64,000 nucleotides of DNA, taken from positions 62,001 through 126,000 of the forward strand of contig JADNYJ010000038.1 of the NCBI GenBank assembly GCA_015501075.1, written 5' to 3'. Of this stretch, positions 38,164 through 50,099 are shown piece after piece (position 1 is the stretch's first letter; every line of letters begins with the position of its first letter). Under the pieces are notes generated by a model. That model searched no databases, was not told where the DNA came from, and saw only the letters and a program-made list of their open reading frames with translations. The position numbers were made by a program, and so were the translations under genes. The DNA comes from Gymnopilus junonius. Lineage: Eukaryota; Basidiomycota; Agaricomycetes; Agaricales; Galerinaceae.

Positions 38164-41100
38164 ATGTCTCGATTTCAACCGACAAGAGCATCATCTCCTT
38201 TAATAAGGTCTTCCACAATAAGTAGCTCTACGCGGTCAGCAATAGTCGCCCCCGAACTTCAGAACCTGTCCGTGGAAGACATAGATATTCTAGATGCTGT
38301 CATTCAACGCGCGGGTCCTAACGCCACGACATTCTTCAATATCTTCAAGGCATACTCAGATGTCCTAAACGAACGTGGTCTAGATCCCCAAGAAGTTGTC
38401 TACTATGGAAAGCTATTAAAACTGGGAACATTGAAGGGAAAAAATTGGGGGGAAAAGTGGGAAAGTGTCAAGGCACAAGCTGAGCGGGCATGTCCTCTCT
38501 TTTCATAGCGGAAACAAAATAATAAGACATGGATTAGCTGCCTATAACGTCATCACTCGAAAATTCTCTCTAGCGTCCGACATCCATCAGCCTGTAGGAT
38601 CCCCTCGCAGTGAAGATAGTTATCTAACAATACCCGACAGAGATCGCTTCAGAAAATCCGACATCCCTGCACCCAATTTTTCATCAACCCTCAGACAAAG
38701 TATCACTGCTCATGTATCTCAGGACACACGAACTATACAAACAAAGATAGGGACGGTTAGGAACGAACCTATGGCTTATCATGTTCGTCCTGGAACAATC
38801 AAACCCGGCCAGTATCAAAGTTCAACGGTCGCCTCTGATGATGGCGGCGTCGAGTCATCCCCCGTGCCTCCATCTTATAAATCTACTCATCTGGAAGCAG
38901 CAAGGCCTTACCGCGTACAAGTTCCTCTACCCTCCACTAATAGACAAACCCCTCCTGGGAATATGGAGGCGAAGAAAGCCAAGGATCTAGACGAAGCTTG
39001 GAAGAATATTAAAATGGAGCAGGACGAAAAGTTCGCAGATAAATTTCGGGAGGATATGCTAATCGCCCGATGTTGGGAAATTTGGAGGCAGGGTTTTCTG
39101 TGGATCGTGGTGCGTCTTCATTTGTTTAAATGCATGGTTATGTTACTGAAGAAATAAGTAGACGACTCATCAGCAAGTTGGAGAAGCCCGTGATAAACTT
39201 CTGCTTGAGTTGTTTATGCAACGCTGGCTCAAACGAATAGCATCGCGACGTACTCAAGAAGACGAACTGATCAAACAGTTGCAGAAGCACAGCGCCGATC
39301 GTTTCTTCAAAGATGGCAACTCAAATTAAAACACAAGCAACAGGAAGCTTGGCGGAATGATATGCGGCAAAAGATGAAAATCATCAAGAGCAAATCAGAT
39401 ATCAGAATTAAACAAGATGCATGGGCTAAATGGCGCCAATTACTAAGGTCTCACCACGCTGAAAGTCACTATCAGTTAACTTTATTATCAAGGTGCCTCG
39501 CTCAATGGAAAGCAAGGATTGTGCATCTGGACGACCTCGATATTGTTGCGGATAATTTTTCCCAGCATGTTCAACTCAGATCTACCCGAAATTTATGGGA
39601 CCTTTGGAAACATATTACCAGACTCCGACGCAGTGAAAATATTATGGCCGGAAGAGTTGACTACAGGGCCATATCGACTGCTTTTGATTTATGGAGAATG
39701 CGAAAGTGAGTTTTTTCGCGGCGCTCTGCTGCGGATATATATGATATTATCCAACAGTTCACAAATCAGAACTGCTGTACAGTACAATCAACATTCGGTA
39801 TTGAAGCATGCAATCCTGAAATGGAAGCAAGCCAGAAACACGCTCGTAGTGCGTTCCCCTCCCTGATCTCTACAACTCCTTACTTACTACCGTAGGTTCA
39901 AGAGCGTCGTGCAGAAAAACACCTTACGCGCCAGAATGACGTACTTCTGCGAGCTGTGGTTCGAATATGGCGAGCAAGAATGCGAGCCAAACGGATGGAA
40001 CAATTCAGATCAAGCCTTGCTCAGCGAAATGCTTGGCACAAATGGAAGGCATCTCTGGCCATACGAAAATCACAGAATGGTGACTTCTTTAGCGTACCCG
40101 AATGTTAACTTCACTCTGATATACTGCCTTTAGACGATGCTGCAGCATTCTACAACCGTAGCAACTCGCGTCTGGTCTCTGAAACAGTACATCGCTGGCA
40201 TCAAATTCTTGCGACTCACCAAAATGCGTATTCTTATGCTGTTGCTTTCGATGCAGCCCGTTTGCGTGTCAAAATGGTTCTTCTCTGGCGTGTTCGTCTC
40301 CGTGAAACCCTACAAAGTGCTAAGATAGCTCGATGGGCAAACAAATTTTTTGCAACCCGCAGAGCCTGGCAGACCTGGGCTGCAGCCATGGAAGAGAAGA
40401 AAAGGCAAAAAAGACTAGAACTATGGAGTCTTACAAGGACTAGAAAGTGCTTCAAAGGTGACCTTCGTTAATCTTCTCACTTCGAACTGCAATATTCACC
40501 TTTGAACACAGTATGGCAACTTCGATGGCGTCAGGCACAATATTTCAAACAATTTGAACAAACAATACAACGCCGAGCGGAAAGGGTGACTTGTCCACTT
40601 ATTGACCCATGTAGCAAGTAGAACTAACAGACTTTGTACCCCAGCGAATCTTAACTGGCGCACTTATTTATTGGACCAATCGAGTCATAGAAGTAAAATC
40701 CCGCGAGCTAGATGTGGCCCACCAGGAAAATGCCTCATTGAAAAGGTGAGCCTGGATTTACGTGCTCGGAAGAGTTTTCATATTTTGTCTTTCAGAGCTG
40801 CCTTTCAGAAGTGGAGATTATGTCGACTTCGCCATATTGAGGAAGTCAGTCTACTGGAAAATTATGTGCTTGTAAAGCAAGAAGGTGGTTTTCATCATCA
40901 CCCAATCACTCAATTGAGGATATCCTCTCTAACTATGATCAGATATTCTTCGCCGTGCGTTCCATCGCTGGTTGACAGCCAAGCGTTCGGCGGTCCATAG
41001 AAGGCTGACCCATGAACGTAAAGAAGCCCAGCTTCGACAGATGACAATAATTGTAGCTTGGGACCGGTGGAGGGAGAAGTTCAAAGAAGAGAAATTGCGC

Positions 41101-41986
41101 CCATTGGTTTGTTCTTTCCTGAGATCTTTTGTTACGTCATTTAACCGTGTCTCTAGGAATACCAGCTTATTTTCGAAAGCCAGAAAAATATGATGTCAAA
41201 AGCATTTCGTTTATGGTTGTCGAAAACTGAGGCGAGCAACCTTTTTTTATAGAAAGTGAGGCACGTTCTCAAAGTTTTTATTTAGTCTTTACCAGCTGTG
41301 AGGTTCCATTCAATGCATATCAAGGAGAAGTTCTTCAAAAGATGGCGAAGTATGATTCCAAACGCTTTGCGCGCCAAAAAAGCTCGTGATTTGGACAGAT
41401 ACAATACACTTGGTATGTTGTTTCCTTTTTCCATAAAGCCTGGTCTGGAACCTTTTTCCGAACAGTCACGTATTTTGAGAAGTGGACAAATGCATACAAG
41501 ACCAAAATCACCCTTAAAGCTGTTGCGTGAGTGGTCTCAAGTCTATGCAGTAGAGCATTGATTGACTTCTTCAGACGAGCTAAGTACCTTCGATTGCCTC
41601 CTGCACCTTCTCGGAGGCCTTCAATCCCCTCTCGTCCAATTTACGGCGATGCAAGAAAGACCGGTGCCATACATGTCGACGACAGCGAATCTAGCGACAC
41701 GAGTGTAGGCGAGCCTGTGCAGGAAGCCTTCATCCCCCGAACACGCACCTTAAAGAGTCCGCGAGCAAGAAGTGTCCCCAGCAGCGACAGTCAGACCCCT
41801 GTCATTCGCCAACGAGCGACAAGCCCTGCTCGTTCCATCGCTTCCATGCCGGACAAGGGCCCAAGAATCTCTGGGTCCGTCGATTCGACTAATTTACCTG
41901 CAAGGAACGGGGACAATACAGGAGGTGGAAGGCTTTGGGCGGCTCTTAGAGACATTGGGCCTCAACGCCCCAGGAGAAATCTATAA
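38164..41986 (+). CDS. SFI1: Spindle-pole-body/centrin-binding protein SFI1
   Basis: SFI1 forms a long helix decorated with centrin on the half-bridge and is needed to duplicate the spindle pole body. The N-terminal part (EDIDILDAVIQRAGPNATTF, then YYGKLLKLGTLKGKNWGEKW) is a conserved-looking basidiomycete block. The rest carries many spaced Trp-containing repeats with the centrin-binding pattern: WEIWRQGFLW, WAKWRQLL, CLAQWKARI, LWDLWKHI, WHKWKASL, WQTWAAAM, and WDRWREKFKEE. The C-terminus is Ser/Pro-rich with basic patches, ending RPRRNL. I chose the ATG at 38164. Introns are frequent and short, and several internal junctions remain approximate, but the repeated W pattern across 3 kb leaves little doubt. 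Confidence 0.88.
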
Positions 41987-42237
41987 TTCCCTCAGCATGT
42001 AATTAAATTATTATATTATTTATTGCGCCAGTATGGTTGCTCTGGGTATGCGCCTTGCAACATACTAGCGTTGAACACGTCGTGAAGAAATGGTACGCGT
42101 ATTACAGGACGTGGAGGGCCTTCCATCAGCCGCAAGGTGTTAAACTGTCGATGCTTGCCCATCCTGCAAAATCGAAACTTTGCTTCAGGAGCTGCGCGGT
42201 TAACGCTGCTAATCGGAGCATACCAGTCCCTTGGAGA

Positions 42238-42539
42238 TTAAGAATTCTGATAGTATTGCCAACCAACCCAATTTCCAATGACGAAGTAGGAAGTGGTGGG
42301 TACGAGTAATATAGCAAAGTACTTGTAGTGTGTATCCTTTGCAAGTACATCGAGCACCTACGAGACGTGAGGGTCACTTCTTGAACGAAAAAATAGCTAC
42401 CTGCCTGAATTCCGGTTAGCGGCAGCAGCGCACTGAAGAGGATCGCATAGCTGGCGACAAAGAAGAAGAACAAAGAGAATCCAACGATGAAATACCCGTT
42501 AAGCGGCCTGGAGGATGGAGTATTGTCCCCCAGAGGCAT
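42238..42539 (-). CDS. PIG-Y-like subunit of the GPI-GlcNAc transferase, with a GC-AG intron
   Basis: PIG-Y (yeast Eri1) is a small ER-membrane subunit of the enzyme that starts GPI-anchor synthesis. Two exons (42539-42405 and 42357-42238) give 84 aa, close to the family size of about 70. It has two membrane helices: residues about 15-40 (FIVGFSLFFFFVASYAILF) and about 57-75 (YFAILLVPTTSYFVIGNW). The end, VGWQYYQNS, resembles the WTWMGIK-type end of PIG-Y. Joining needs a donor GC instead of GT (cag|gcaggt) and acceptor cgtag, intron 42358-42404, phase 0. No GT donor in the region gives the right phase. The assignment rests on topology and end motif, so it is moderate. Confidence 0.65.
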
Positions 42540-42671
42540 GAAGGCTCTCCGAAGGTTCGGCCTGGGAAAGCCTGTTGCTAGAGCGTTATGTAAGAGATGC
42601 TTTAGGGGTTGTCAAGAGTGTGGCGCCGCTAGACACAACTCATCTCAACACTATATCGACATTCACTTACC

Positions 42672-43186
42672 ATGAGTGCTCCTCGTCCGTCTGAAGACAC
42701 ACCAATGCGGGAGGACGGGCGGCACATGCAGACGGGGTCTGTGATTCAGTCATATTCTGCTGGATAATCCAAGGAGGGATGGTCTGATCGTGCACTTCAG
42801 AGTCAACCACACCACTAGCAATACGATCGACGACACAAGGTCTGATACTACAACGGCCACTACAGAAATAAACGTGTATCTCAAACTCTCGACCTCCCCC
42901 AAATACCCACTACGGACCTATCCCTCGATTTTTCGGACTTCATCGAACCTGATGCCGCTGAGTGAAGAATTTATTTGTTAGGAGCGGGAAAAGAAACTGA
43001 CGTTATTACAGAGTAAAAGCTAAACTACAGAAGCGGGCATCAACTGTAATGAAACTAGCTGAAGAGAATGAAAAGCTCAAGGCAGAGCTCAAGGCAATGT
43101 CGGAACGAGTGGAACAGGCAGAACAACGACGACAAAAGTTGATGAGGATGCGAGAGCAGAGGGCGTTGGAGGAGCCATCATCATAG
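42672..43186 (+). CDS. Small coiled-coil protein, unknown function
   Basis: A three-exon model (42672-42736, 42866-42961, 43012-43186) gives 111 aa with consistent phases. The N-terminal half is polar (SEDTPMREDGRH) and acidic (LDLPQIPTTDLSLDFSDF). The C-terminal half is a predicted coiled coil with heptads, KLAEENEKLKAELKAMSERV, followed by a basic EQRRQKLMRMREQR. It resembles a leucine-zipper-like dimeriser, but no basic DNA-binding region of a bZIP is present. The first intron (129 nt) is longer than usual here, so the 5' part is the weakest. Divergent from the PIG-Y-like gene by 132 bp. Confidence 0.5.
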
Positions 43187-43346
43187 TTCTAGCACGTGAC
43201 TAGCCCTTGGATTAATAGCAGACGCGTTTGGTGCCTCTTCCGATTCGTGTGATCAGATAATCCCCGTAAATTACATTATTTAAATCCTATAAGAAGTGAG
43301 TGCTCCACAGTCTTCCCTTCTTGTCTTCCTACTCACCCCACTCCCC

Positions 43347-45070
43347 ATGTCTCTTCCCACTTCAAGGCGCGGCTCTGACCGTCGTAGTTCCGGCAATGCC
43401 TCTCGTCGCCCATCCATCGATCCTTCCAGGCTGTTGCCTATGGACAAGTAGTATACTCTGTCGTATCTGCATACTTGAGCACTGAGCTTATTTCCCTAGG
43501 ACCACCCATGTCCGCGGAACCGATGACTTCAATGTTGTCTTCATCGGCGCAGGCAACATCATGTTTGGTATATCTCATCGTCTGGTTATGACAACCGAAT
43601 CTGAGACTTTCCTCTTTTCCAAGGATCCGACGAAGGTCCATGGAATCACTCTTTCCGTCTCGAACAGTGAGTGTTCCTAAATGCCGAAGTGCGCACTTTG
43701 TTAATAGCCAAACAGCAAGCTTGGTCCTCGTCTGAAGGTCGTTGCCCTAGTAGATCCGAACGTTGAGCGTGCCAAATCTGTCCTCGAAAAGAAATGCGAT
43801 TCTTTCGTCGTCTCGGCTTACCAAAACACCCGTGTCTTTAAAACGTTTGAGGAGTTTGTCAGAGGCATGTCTCGCAAGGAGCGGCCTCACGCCGTCATAA
43901 TTGGAAGCCCACCCATGTTCCGGGGCTCGACCAAGCCAGGACGCGACATTGAACTCCAGATTTTGGAGCATCTTCCTGGTGTTGCCATCTTCGTCGAAAA
44001 GCCTATCGCCACTGGCCCTGAGGACGAAATTGTTGACGGTCTCCAGATTGCCAAAAGGATCGAAGATGCAAAGACCATCTGCTCTGTCGGGTAGGCAGTT
44101 TTACATATAGACTGACTTCGGAGCTCACGTCCTTATCTTTAGGTACATGCTTCGATACCTGAAAGCGGTCCAAATGATGAAGCAGATTATCAATGAGAAT
44201 CAGCTGACAGTGATGTGTACCATCGCCAGATATGCATGTGCCTATGAATCCATCGCCAAACCAGAGTGGTGGGACAAGGCTAAAAGGCATGTGCATCTTC
44301 ACACCATGGCGATCTATTACTGATACCATGCATCTAGCTACGGACCTATAATTGAACAGGGTACTCACTTTTGCGATCTCTCACGTTACTTTGGCGGGGA
44401 TGTGGACATTTTGTCCGTCCAGGCCCATTCTTTGGAATGGGACGAAAATGCTGGAAGACTTTCAAAGATGAGGATCGATGAGAGTCAGATTCCCCCAGAA
44501 AGACGTATTCCTCGGGTAACAGCAGCCACTTGGTAGGACTTTGAGGAAGTTAATATGTTCTTTCTGACATCACATACAGGAAATATGACAGTGGTGCTGT
44601 AGGAAGTTTCACTCACCTTGTCGCCCTTCAAGGCCACGACTACAGCTGCGAGTTTGAAGTGTACGCCGATGGCTATTCTTTGAAGTAATAAGTGGCATTT
44701 CGATCCGCTGAATTCCCCTTTTAACTTACTGAATTTGCCAAGGCTGGTCAATCCTTACGTTCAACCTGTGCTCTATATCCGTCAACCAGGAGACGACAAT
44801 GAGACTACGGTCCGATTTGGCGATGACGACCCTTTTTTCTCTGAGATTTCGAACTTCATTGATATCATTGAGGATATCGAAGAAGATCCCGAAGCTGCCC
44901 AGATCTTAAGTTCTTACGAAGGTATTCCTCTTCGACATACGATTTACTGATTCATAATTCATTGATGATTTCTAATAGACGCTGTCAGAACCTACGAATT
45001 CACTTGGGCCATCCGCAAGGCTACCGAGAAGTCCCGTGTAGACAAACTGAAAGCAAGCGTGGTTGCCTAA
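43347..45070 (+). CDS. Gfo/Idh/MocA-family NAD(P)-dependent oxidoreductase
   Basis: The family oxidises or reduces sugars, inositols and related compounds with NAD(P). The N-terminal Rossmann fold shows VVFIGAGNIMFG (G-x-G-x-x-x-x-G), then KVVALVDPNVERAKSVL. The catalytic-site motif FVEKPIATGPE (EKP) is intact, as is VGYMLRYLKAV. The C-terminal substrate domain includes WWDKAKSYGPIIEQGTHF, with the Gly-x-x-x-x-His/Asp pattern of the family, and WKYDSGAVGSFTH. It starts with a Ser/Arg-rich stretch (SRRGSDRRSSGNASRRPS) that is not a clear signal peptide. At least seven short introns; ends KLKASVVA. Substrate unknown. Confidence 0.88.
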
Positions 45071-45166
45071 ATTGGGGCGTGAAATTACTTCCTAACAGCC
45101 AGCAGTGGACCTCGTATTTGATATGGCTGTTATACTGGACTTATTAGAACAATAGTATCTAGAAGA

Positions 45167-46108
45167 CTACACAATATCGTTTGCTATTTGTTTCGCCTTT
45201 TTAGAACTCGTACCAGAGTCTGCCCGAGAATTCTGTTCGTTGTCGTTAGTTGACTGGCTATCGGCGCGTTCCTCAAGCTTGCGTTTTCGTTTGGCACTAT
45301 CTCTGCTCCTACGCTCCAGTTTATCCCATTCTTCCTGTAGATGTGATTTGAGAGTAGGCATATTCTTCATCTCCATTTCGCAGTGAAAGCAAGCCAACTT
45401 GTCCTTCAATATGGGCTCAAACTTGCTGGGTTTAAATTGCTTAACCTGGGTATAGTAGAACGCGAAAAACGCACGTCATGAGCAAGGTTTGACACGTCCT
45501 TTTGGTGTATCCTTACCATGCCCATATAATAAGTGGGGTCGGCATCAAACCATGAGAGAACTTCGTCAATATGCAGGAAGAATCCAAGTTTCGGATGGAA
45601 TGAATTGTAGTGCTTCTTGTTCTTCAGTTTCTCTGAAATGAGATCTGCAGAAATGACGTGCAAATGGAGATGGCTAACGGGAAATCAAAACGTCAAATAC
45701 TTCACGTTCATGGCTGGCCACTGCACAGACCAAGAAGAGTAGATGAACGAATACGCACTCCATAGATGGAGCCCCGTGGAATCCGATCCATACATCCCAC
45801 TTGAAGCCATATCGTTCCAGCATCTCTTCTTGAATTTCTTTTTTGACTGTCTTTGCCTCCTCATCAAGCGAAGAAATTACTTCCTTGGCCAATCCTTTAT
45901 CGCCATTTATGAGCGACTTTAAATTGCTAAGTACGGTTGCGTTCAACCTGGGCTCTTTGATGCGAGGAAGAATTAAGAAATGGAATATGGATTTTGGGTA
46001 CGCGTCGAATATAGTTATGTTCTTCGCAGAGTGTTTGAAGAGTAACGAAGCAGGCAGAGATTCTGGGGCTGCTTTAGCATACGTTCGAAGAATTGTAAGG
46101 TTTGACAT
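45167..46108 (-). CDS. HNT3: Aprataxin-like DNA-repair hydrolase (HIT domain plus zinc finger)
   Basis: Aprataxin removes AMP from abortive DNA ligation ends in the nucleus; Hnt3 is the yeast homologue. The start MSNLTILRTYA opens a HIT fold. The region DAYPKSIFHFLILPR is followed by DVWIGFHGAPSM and, across an intron, the histidine triad HLHLHVIS with all three histidines. The segment KHYNSFHPKLGFFLHIDEVL is aprataxin-specific. The C-terminal zinc finger shows CFHCEMEMKNMPTLKSHLQEEW (two Cys, His and a final acidic residue as in fungal aprataxins), then a basic tail KRKRKLEE. Four or so exons. It is convergent with the oxidoreductase, with a 96-bp gap. Confidence 0.9.
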
Positions 46109-46405
46109 AATAGCAAGACGCAAGTTGCAAGAAATGTGGCATGTTGGTCAATTGCAAGATGGCGACCCTGAGCCTAGATGAAGTCCTAAATTTTAGTGCG
46201 ATGCTAGCTTAAACACAGTCTAAGATTGCGCGTGTATTTGAATTCGAATTTACTACGAAAAACCGATCCGAAGACCAAAGAAATCCCGTAAAATAGAAGA
46301 GAATGCCTGTCTGTCAAACCCTAATATACAAAATGCAGAGGTTTAGCGTGAGGGAATGAAATATTATGATACAAGTTATAATTTTACAAAAGATGTTCAG
46401 ACATA
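46109..46405. other. Intergenic region 5' of aprataxin-like gene and 3' of GYP7-like gene
   Basis: This 297-bp AT-rich stretch contains the aprataxin promoter and the 3' end of the minus-strand RabGAP. I see no coding feature in it. Confidence 0.45.
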
Positions 46406-49400
46406 TCACGGGCGGTTTGTCTTCAGTAAATCACGCAGGTCATCAGAGAGCTGAAGAGCAGAGATATTTGTGGCAGCCAGTTTCGCAAATGCTGATGTGT
46501 TTCTATTTCGTAAATTGCTTCCTGGGCTTGGCTTTTCCAGTTCTGCTTTACGACGGTCTATGTCGGCAACTAGTTGGGCAAATGACAAGAAGAGAACTTC
46601 GGCTTGACTTAGGGTGGTATCAAGCTCGATTGTCATGCTGAGTTCGTTGCAATACTGACGAAAGGTGAAGTCAGCCATCAAACTAAACCAGTGCAGAAGC
46701 TGCATTGTACCTTCAAGATCTCATCAAACTAGAATCATATAGGTAGTCAACAACCGTTTATGTGGTAGCGTAAGCAATACAAACCTCGACCAGATAGCGG
46801 AGAATCATGTCCCGATGCGACTCCAGCACTGCCAAGGCAACGAAGAGAACAAACCCTGAGGTGTAATAGTCTGTCCAAAGGACTTCCCATAATCGCAAAA
46901 CATCCTCGAACGGGAATTCCCTTTTGAACGATATAAGGACCCAACTAGAAAGATAAGAATAAGCCTAGTTGCATAGTGGCAATATTTTGAGAACAAACCG
47001 GAAACAAAAGAAGAGATTCAAAGCATCCGTTTTTTCTGAAAGGGGTTCATCAACGAGAGCTTCTCATCGGTTAAACAAGGCCATGAAATACCTAAATGCC
47101 TGAATAATTCTGGGTCCATAACCTCGATCAGCTGCTGCAATGTTGAGAGCTGCTTTTTCATGCCGCTCTGATCTCGGAGGAAGTTTTGCTTCTGTAACAA
47201 AATTAAGTATACTACTACTCGGGTTCATGGGTACACTGACCATACGATTCATGACCTCGACGAAACACCAGAAGGTCATCTCTTCACCACCGGTCATGAC
47301 GATATATATCGGCGCACACAGATCCGACATTCCTTGGACATAACCTGTGAGAGACAGTTAAGCACTGGACAAGGTGTTACCATTACGAGCGGGAAAAGAC
47401 ATACCCAGGTCCTTTTCGTAGAAATTATAAGTCAAAAGAATGGCCGCCATACGATCGACATGCTCATTGCTAGGTGATTGGGCTCCAATATCGTTCATGT
47501 TCGGAGAAATAATTGAATAGTGTTTATTAGGAACCTTTTCATCGTCGAGGTCCGTGGTACGAATTTCTGCGGGTGCGGAGAACATGGGTTGACCTCGATC
47601 AGTGCGACGACAATCAACATCAATTCTATGCCGTTCTTCTAGGACGCTCGCGCTGTCAAAAATTTCTGCCACGCCACACCACTCGTCTTTAACAGCTTGG
47701 TAGCGTTTTCTGAAAACAATTGAATATAACGAGGATGCCAAGTGGGAATCCTATCTTACCGTTTCTCTTGCCACAGTCTGTCTCTCTCTTCGGACGTTGC
47801 ATCCCATTCGAGGACACCCAACAAAAACGGCCATATTCTTTGCCTAAGAGTGCCTTTGGGACTGATACCCCTGCGAAATACTTCCCTTTTCATTTCCTCG
47901 TTTCTGATGATAGGTTTCCCATCTCTGCTAAACCAGCTCGCCCATAACCTTTCATCGACCGGATGGCTAGGATCACGCGAAGGTTTTGGGGGAGGAAGGT
48001 TGGATGTAGAATGCAATAGCTCGAAAATACCAAGAGTAGAATCTTCCTCTGCATTACTTAATGACGAGGATGGTAAAGCTTGAGCTTCTTTTCGCCGAGC
48101 GCGTTCCCCTTCCTCCGCCACAATTCTAGCCCATCTGGCAAGGTAGACCCTAGCACTTTCAAACTCTCCCACTCCTCCCTTTTCCACCCAGCTCCCCCAT
48201 TCCCATTCTCCATTTGCGTTCACTAAGCTCCTTACAGGATCTGGAAGGTGAGGGACAATAGGTTTTGCAAGTGGGTGGGACAGAATATTTTGCGCAGCAT
48301 GACGCGTTGCCCGCGTAATATTTGAGAATGATTGGAGTAATGCCAAACGAGCCTGCGAGGAAGGGTTCGTTGGAGAAGTTGGAGAACCCAAAGACCTGTG
48401 CAGAACAGACGATCTATACGAATAGGGATTGGAAGTATTTATTGATTCTGAAAGAGGCCTAGGTCGTCGGTGAGCGGGAATTGGAGAGTGGGAATTGGCA
48501 TAGGACGATTGTGCGAGTATATCATCTACAGCTTCATCGGAGAAGATTTGAGTGGTATGAGTCTCAATATCAGCTCGAGAAGGATCGATGAGGAACAGGG
48601 AAGGCTGTAGAGTAGACCGTAGAAGATGTGCGTAATTCCTCAGACGTGACAGCAAATCTTCACCTCCCCAGGAAGTAATCGGCTTCGTTACATGTGAAGA
48701 ACCTTGTGTTGGGGGTGGTGGATATGGAGTAACATTGGGTGCGTTGCTTGTAGGAGATCTTGGGCTCTGTAAAGTGAATGAATGGGATTCATCGTCATGG
48801 AAGTGGAGAGTCGGCAATGTGTCTCCGTTTATTAAGTTAATTCCAATGGCACCATCTATAAACTTTGGTTAGGATGCCTACGCTTTGGTGAAATCAAGCC
48901 GAATGGGAGACTTACACCAAGACGAGAGAGAAGGAGGATTAACAATGAGGGAGTATATTGACGTTAGAGGTACTGAGAAGGCATATGATTCTGGGCGTTG
49001 TGTTGGGAGCTCGATGAGGACAATGTCTACAGCAACGTAAGTATTTGATATAGAGACAATGAATGGTGTACCTTCATCTTCATCGGAAAAAGTCGAGTAT
49101 TCTTCCACCTTCACGAATTTGTCCCACTCTGTAGTACCTCTCTCGTGCAACAGCGATTCCGGAATCCATGCAAGGAGGTATATTGGGTTTATTGCTTCCT
49201 GTGAACGGAAGATGTAAGACCGGAAGTACAAAAGAGGCAGAGTCTATCGGACGTACCCGTTTGACAAGGGCTACGAAACCTGGGATGTTATCTCTAGCGT
49301 ACGCGGTTGGGTTGACGTATACTTTGGATTTGCTGTATATTAGCCGGTACTTGTCGTCTTCGTCAGGATGACTCGTTTTGGTGGAAATGGGAGGCAGATC

Positions 49401-49421
49401 AGAGCGCTTGATTTCAACCAT
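46406..49421 (-). CDS. GYP7: GYP7/TBC1D15-type Rab GTPase-activating protein
   Basis: Proteins of this class switch off Rab GTPases (Ypt7 class in yeast) at the vacuole and late endosome. The start MVEIKRSDLPP leads into an N-terminal Rab-binding-like domain (YRLIYSKSKVYVNPTAYARD, ERGTTEWDKFVKVEEYST) and a long Ser/Pro-rich insert with WGGEDLLSRLRNYAHLLRST. The TBC domain then follows: motif A GISPKGTLRQRIWPFLLGV with the catalytic Arg, and motif B YVQGMSDL with the catalytic Gln. Further down come FWCFVEVMNRM and LRLWEVLWTDYYTSGF. It ends DLLKTNRP. The order and length are normal for GYP7. Several short introns split the TBC part. Confidence 0.9.
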
Positions 49422-50099
49422 GGAATTGGACTGAAGGTTAGATGATCAGTCAGCGAGGCTGCAGAGAAAAAAGATGTACACTGACAGAGATGGTAGATAT
49501 TGTGCTGTCCAAAGAGGTCGGCCGGCGCAATGCAACCATGGAGGAAGGTATTTATATAAATACGTTCGTTCCCGGCGACTGCGATCTTGCTCAGGCTGCG
49601 CCGCTCACCCAATCGTCATGGCACGTGATTAGATCCTTGTCCAGATGCCTTAGCATTGTCCAACATATAACGAAAATTATTGCAATGTTACTAGGTGTGC
49701 TGCACAAGTTTGAATTTTGATTCGGACGCCCAATGTATTAAGCGCCCCACCCGATGTACCCGATCATAGTTGGTGACATAGCAAGCAACTAATACCACTG
49801 TAGCAAACCTATATCAATGCCCATGATACACTAGGCCAACATTGGAAGGTCATTCTGCAGAAATTCCAGGCTTAAGTAGTCGACACTAATGGTTTGGTGC
49901 CTAACGCGTCCTTAATTAAAGCCCCTATCCGACACGCGAGCGCGTGGTAACTCAGGGCCTTCTCAACGGCTTTCCACTATAAGAACCTGTATCACGATGA
50001 CGACAAAGTCCAGCCAATAAGACAGAAATATAGTACAGATCATGTACACACAGTAACTTCCGGAGGGGTGGTCCTAGCAGTTGCACGAGGATGGCTTGA
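49422..50099. other. Intergenic region upstream of the GYP7-like gene
   Basis: This 678-bp stretch follows the 5' end of the GYP7-like gene and precedes the 3' end of ALKBH1 (both minus). Short frames exist on both strands, but none looks like protein. A tatataaata-like word at 49552-49562 may be a TATA element. I see no RNA gene or repeat. Confidence 0.5.
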
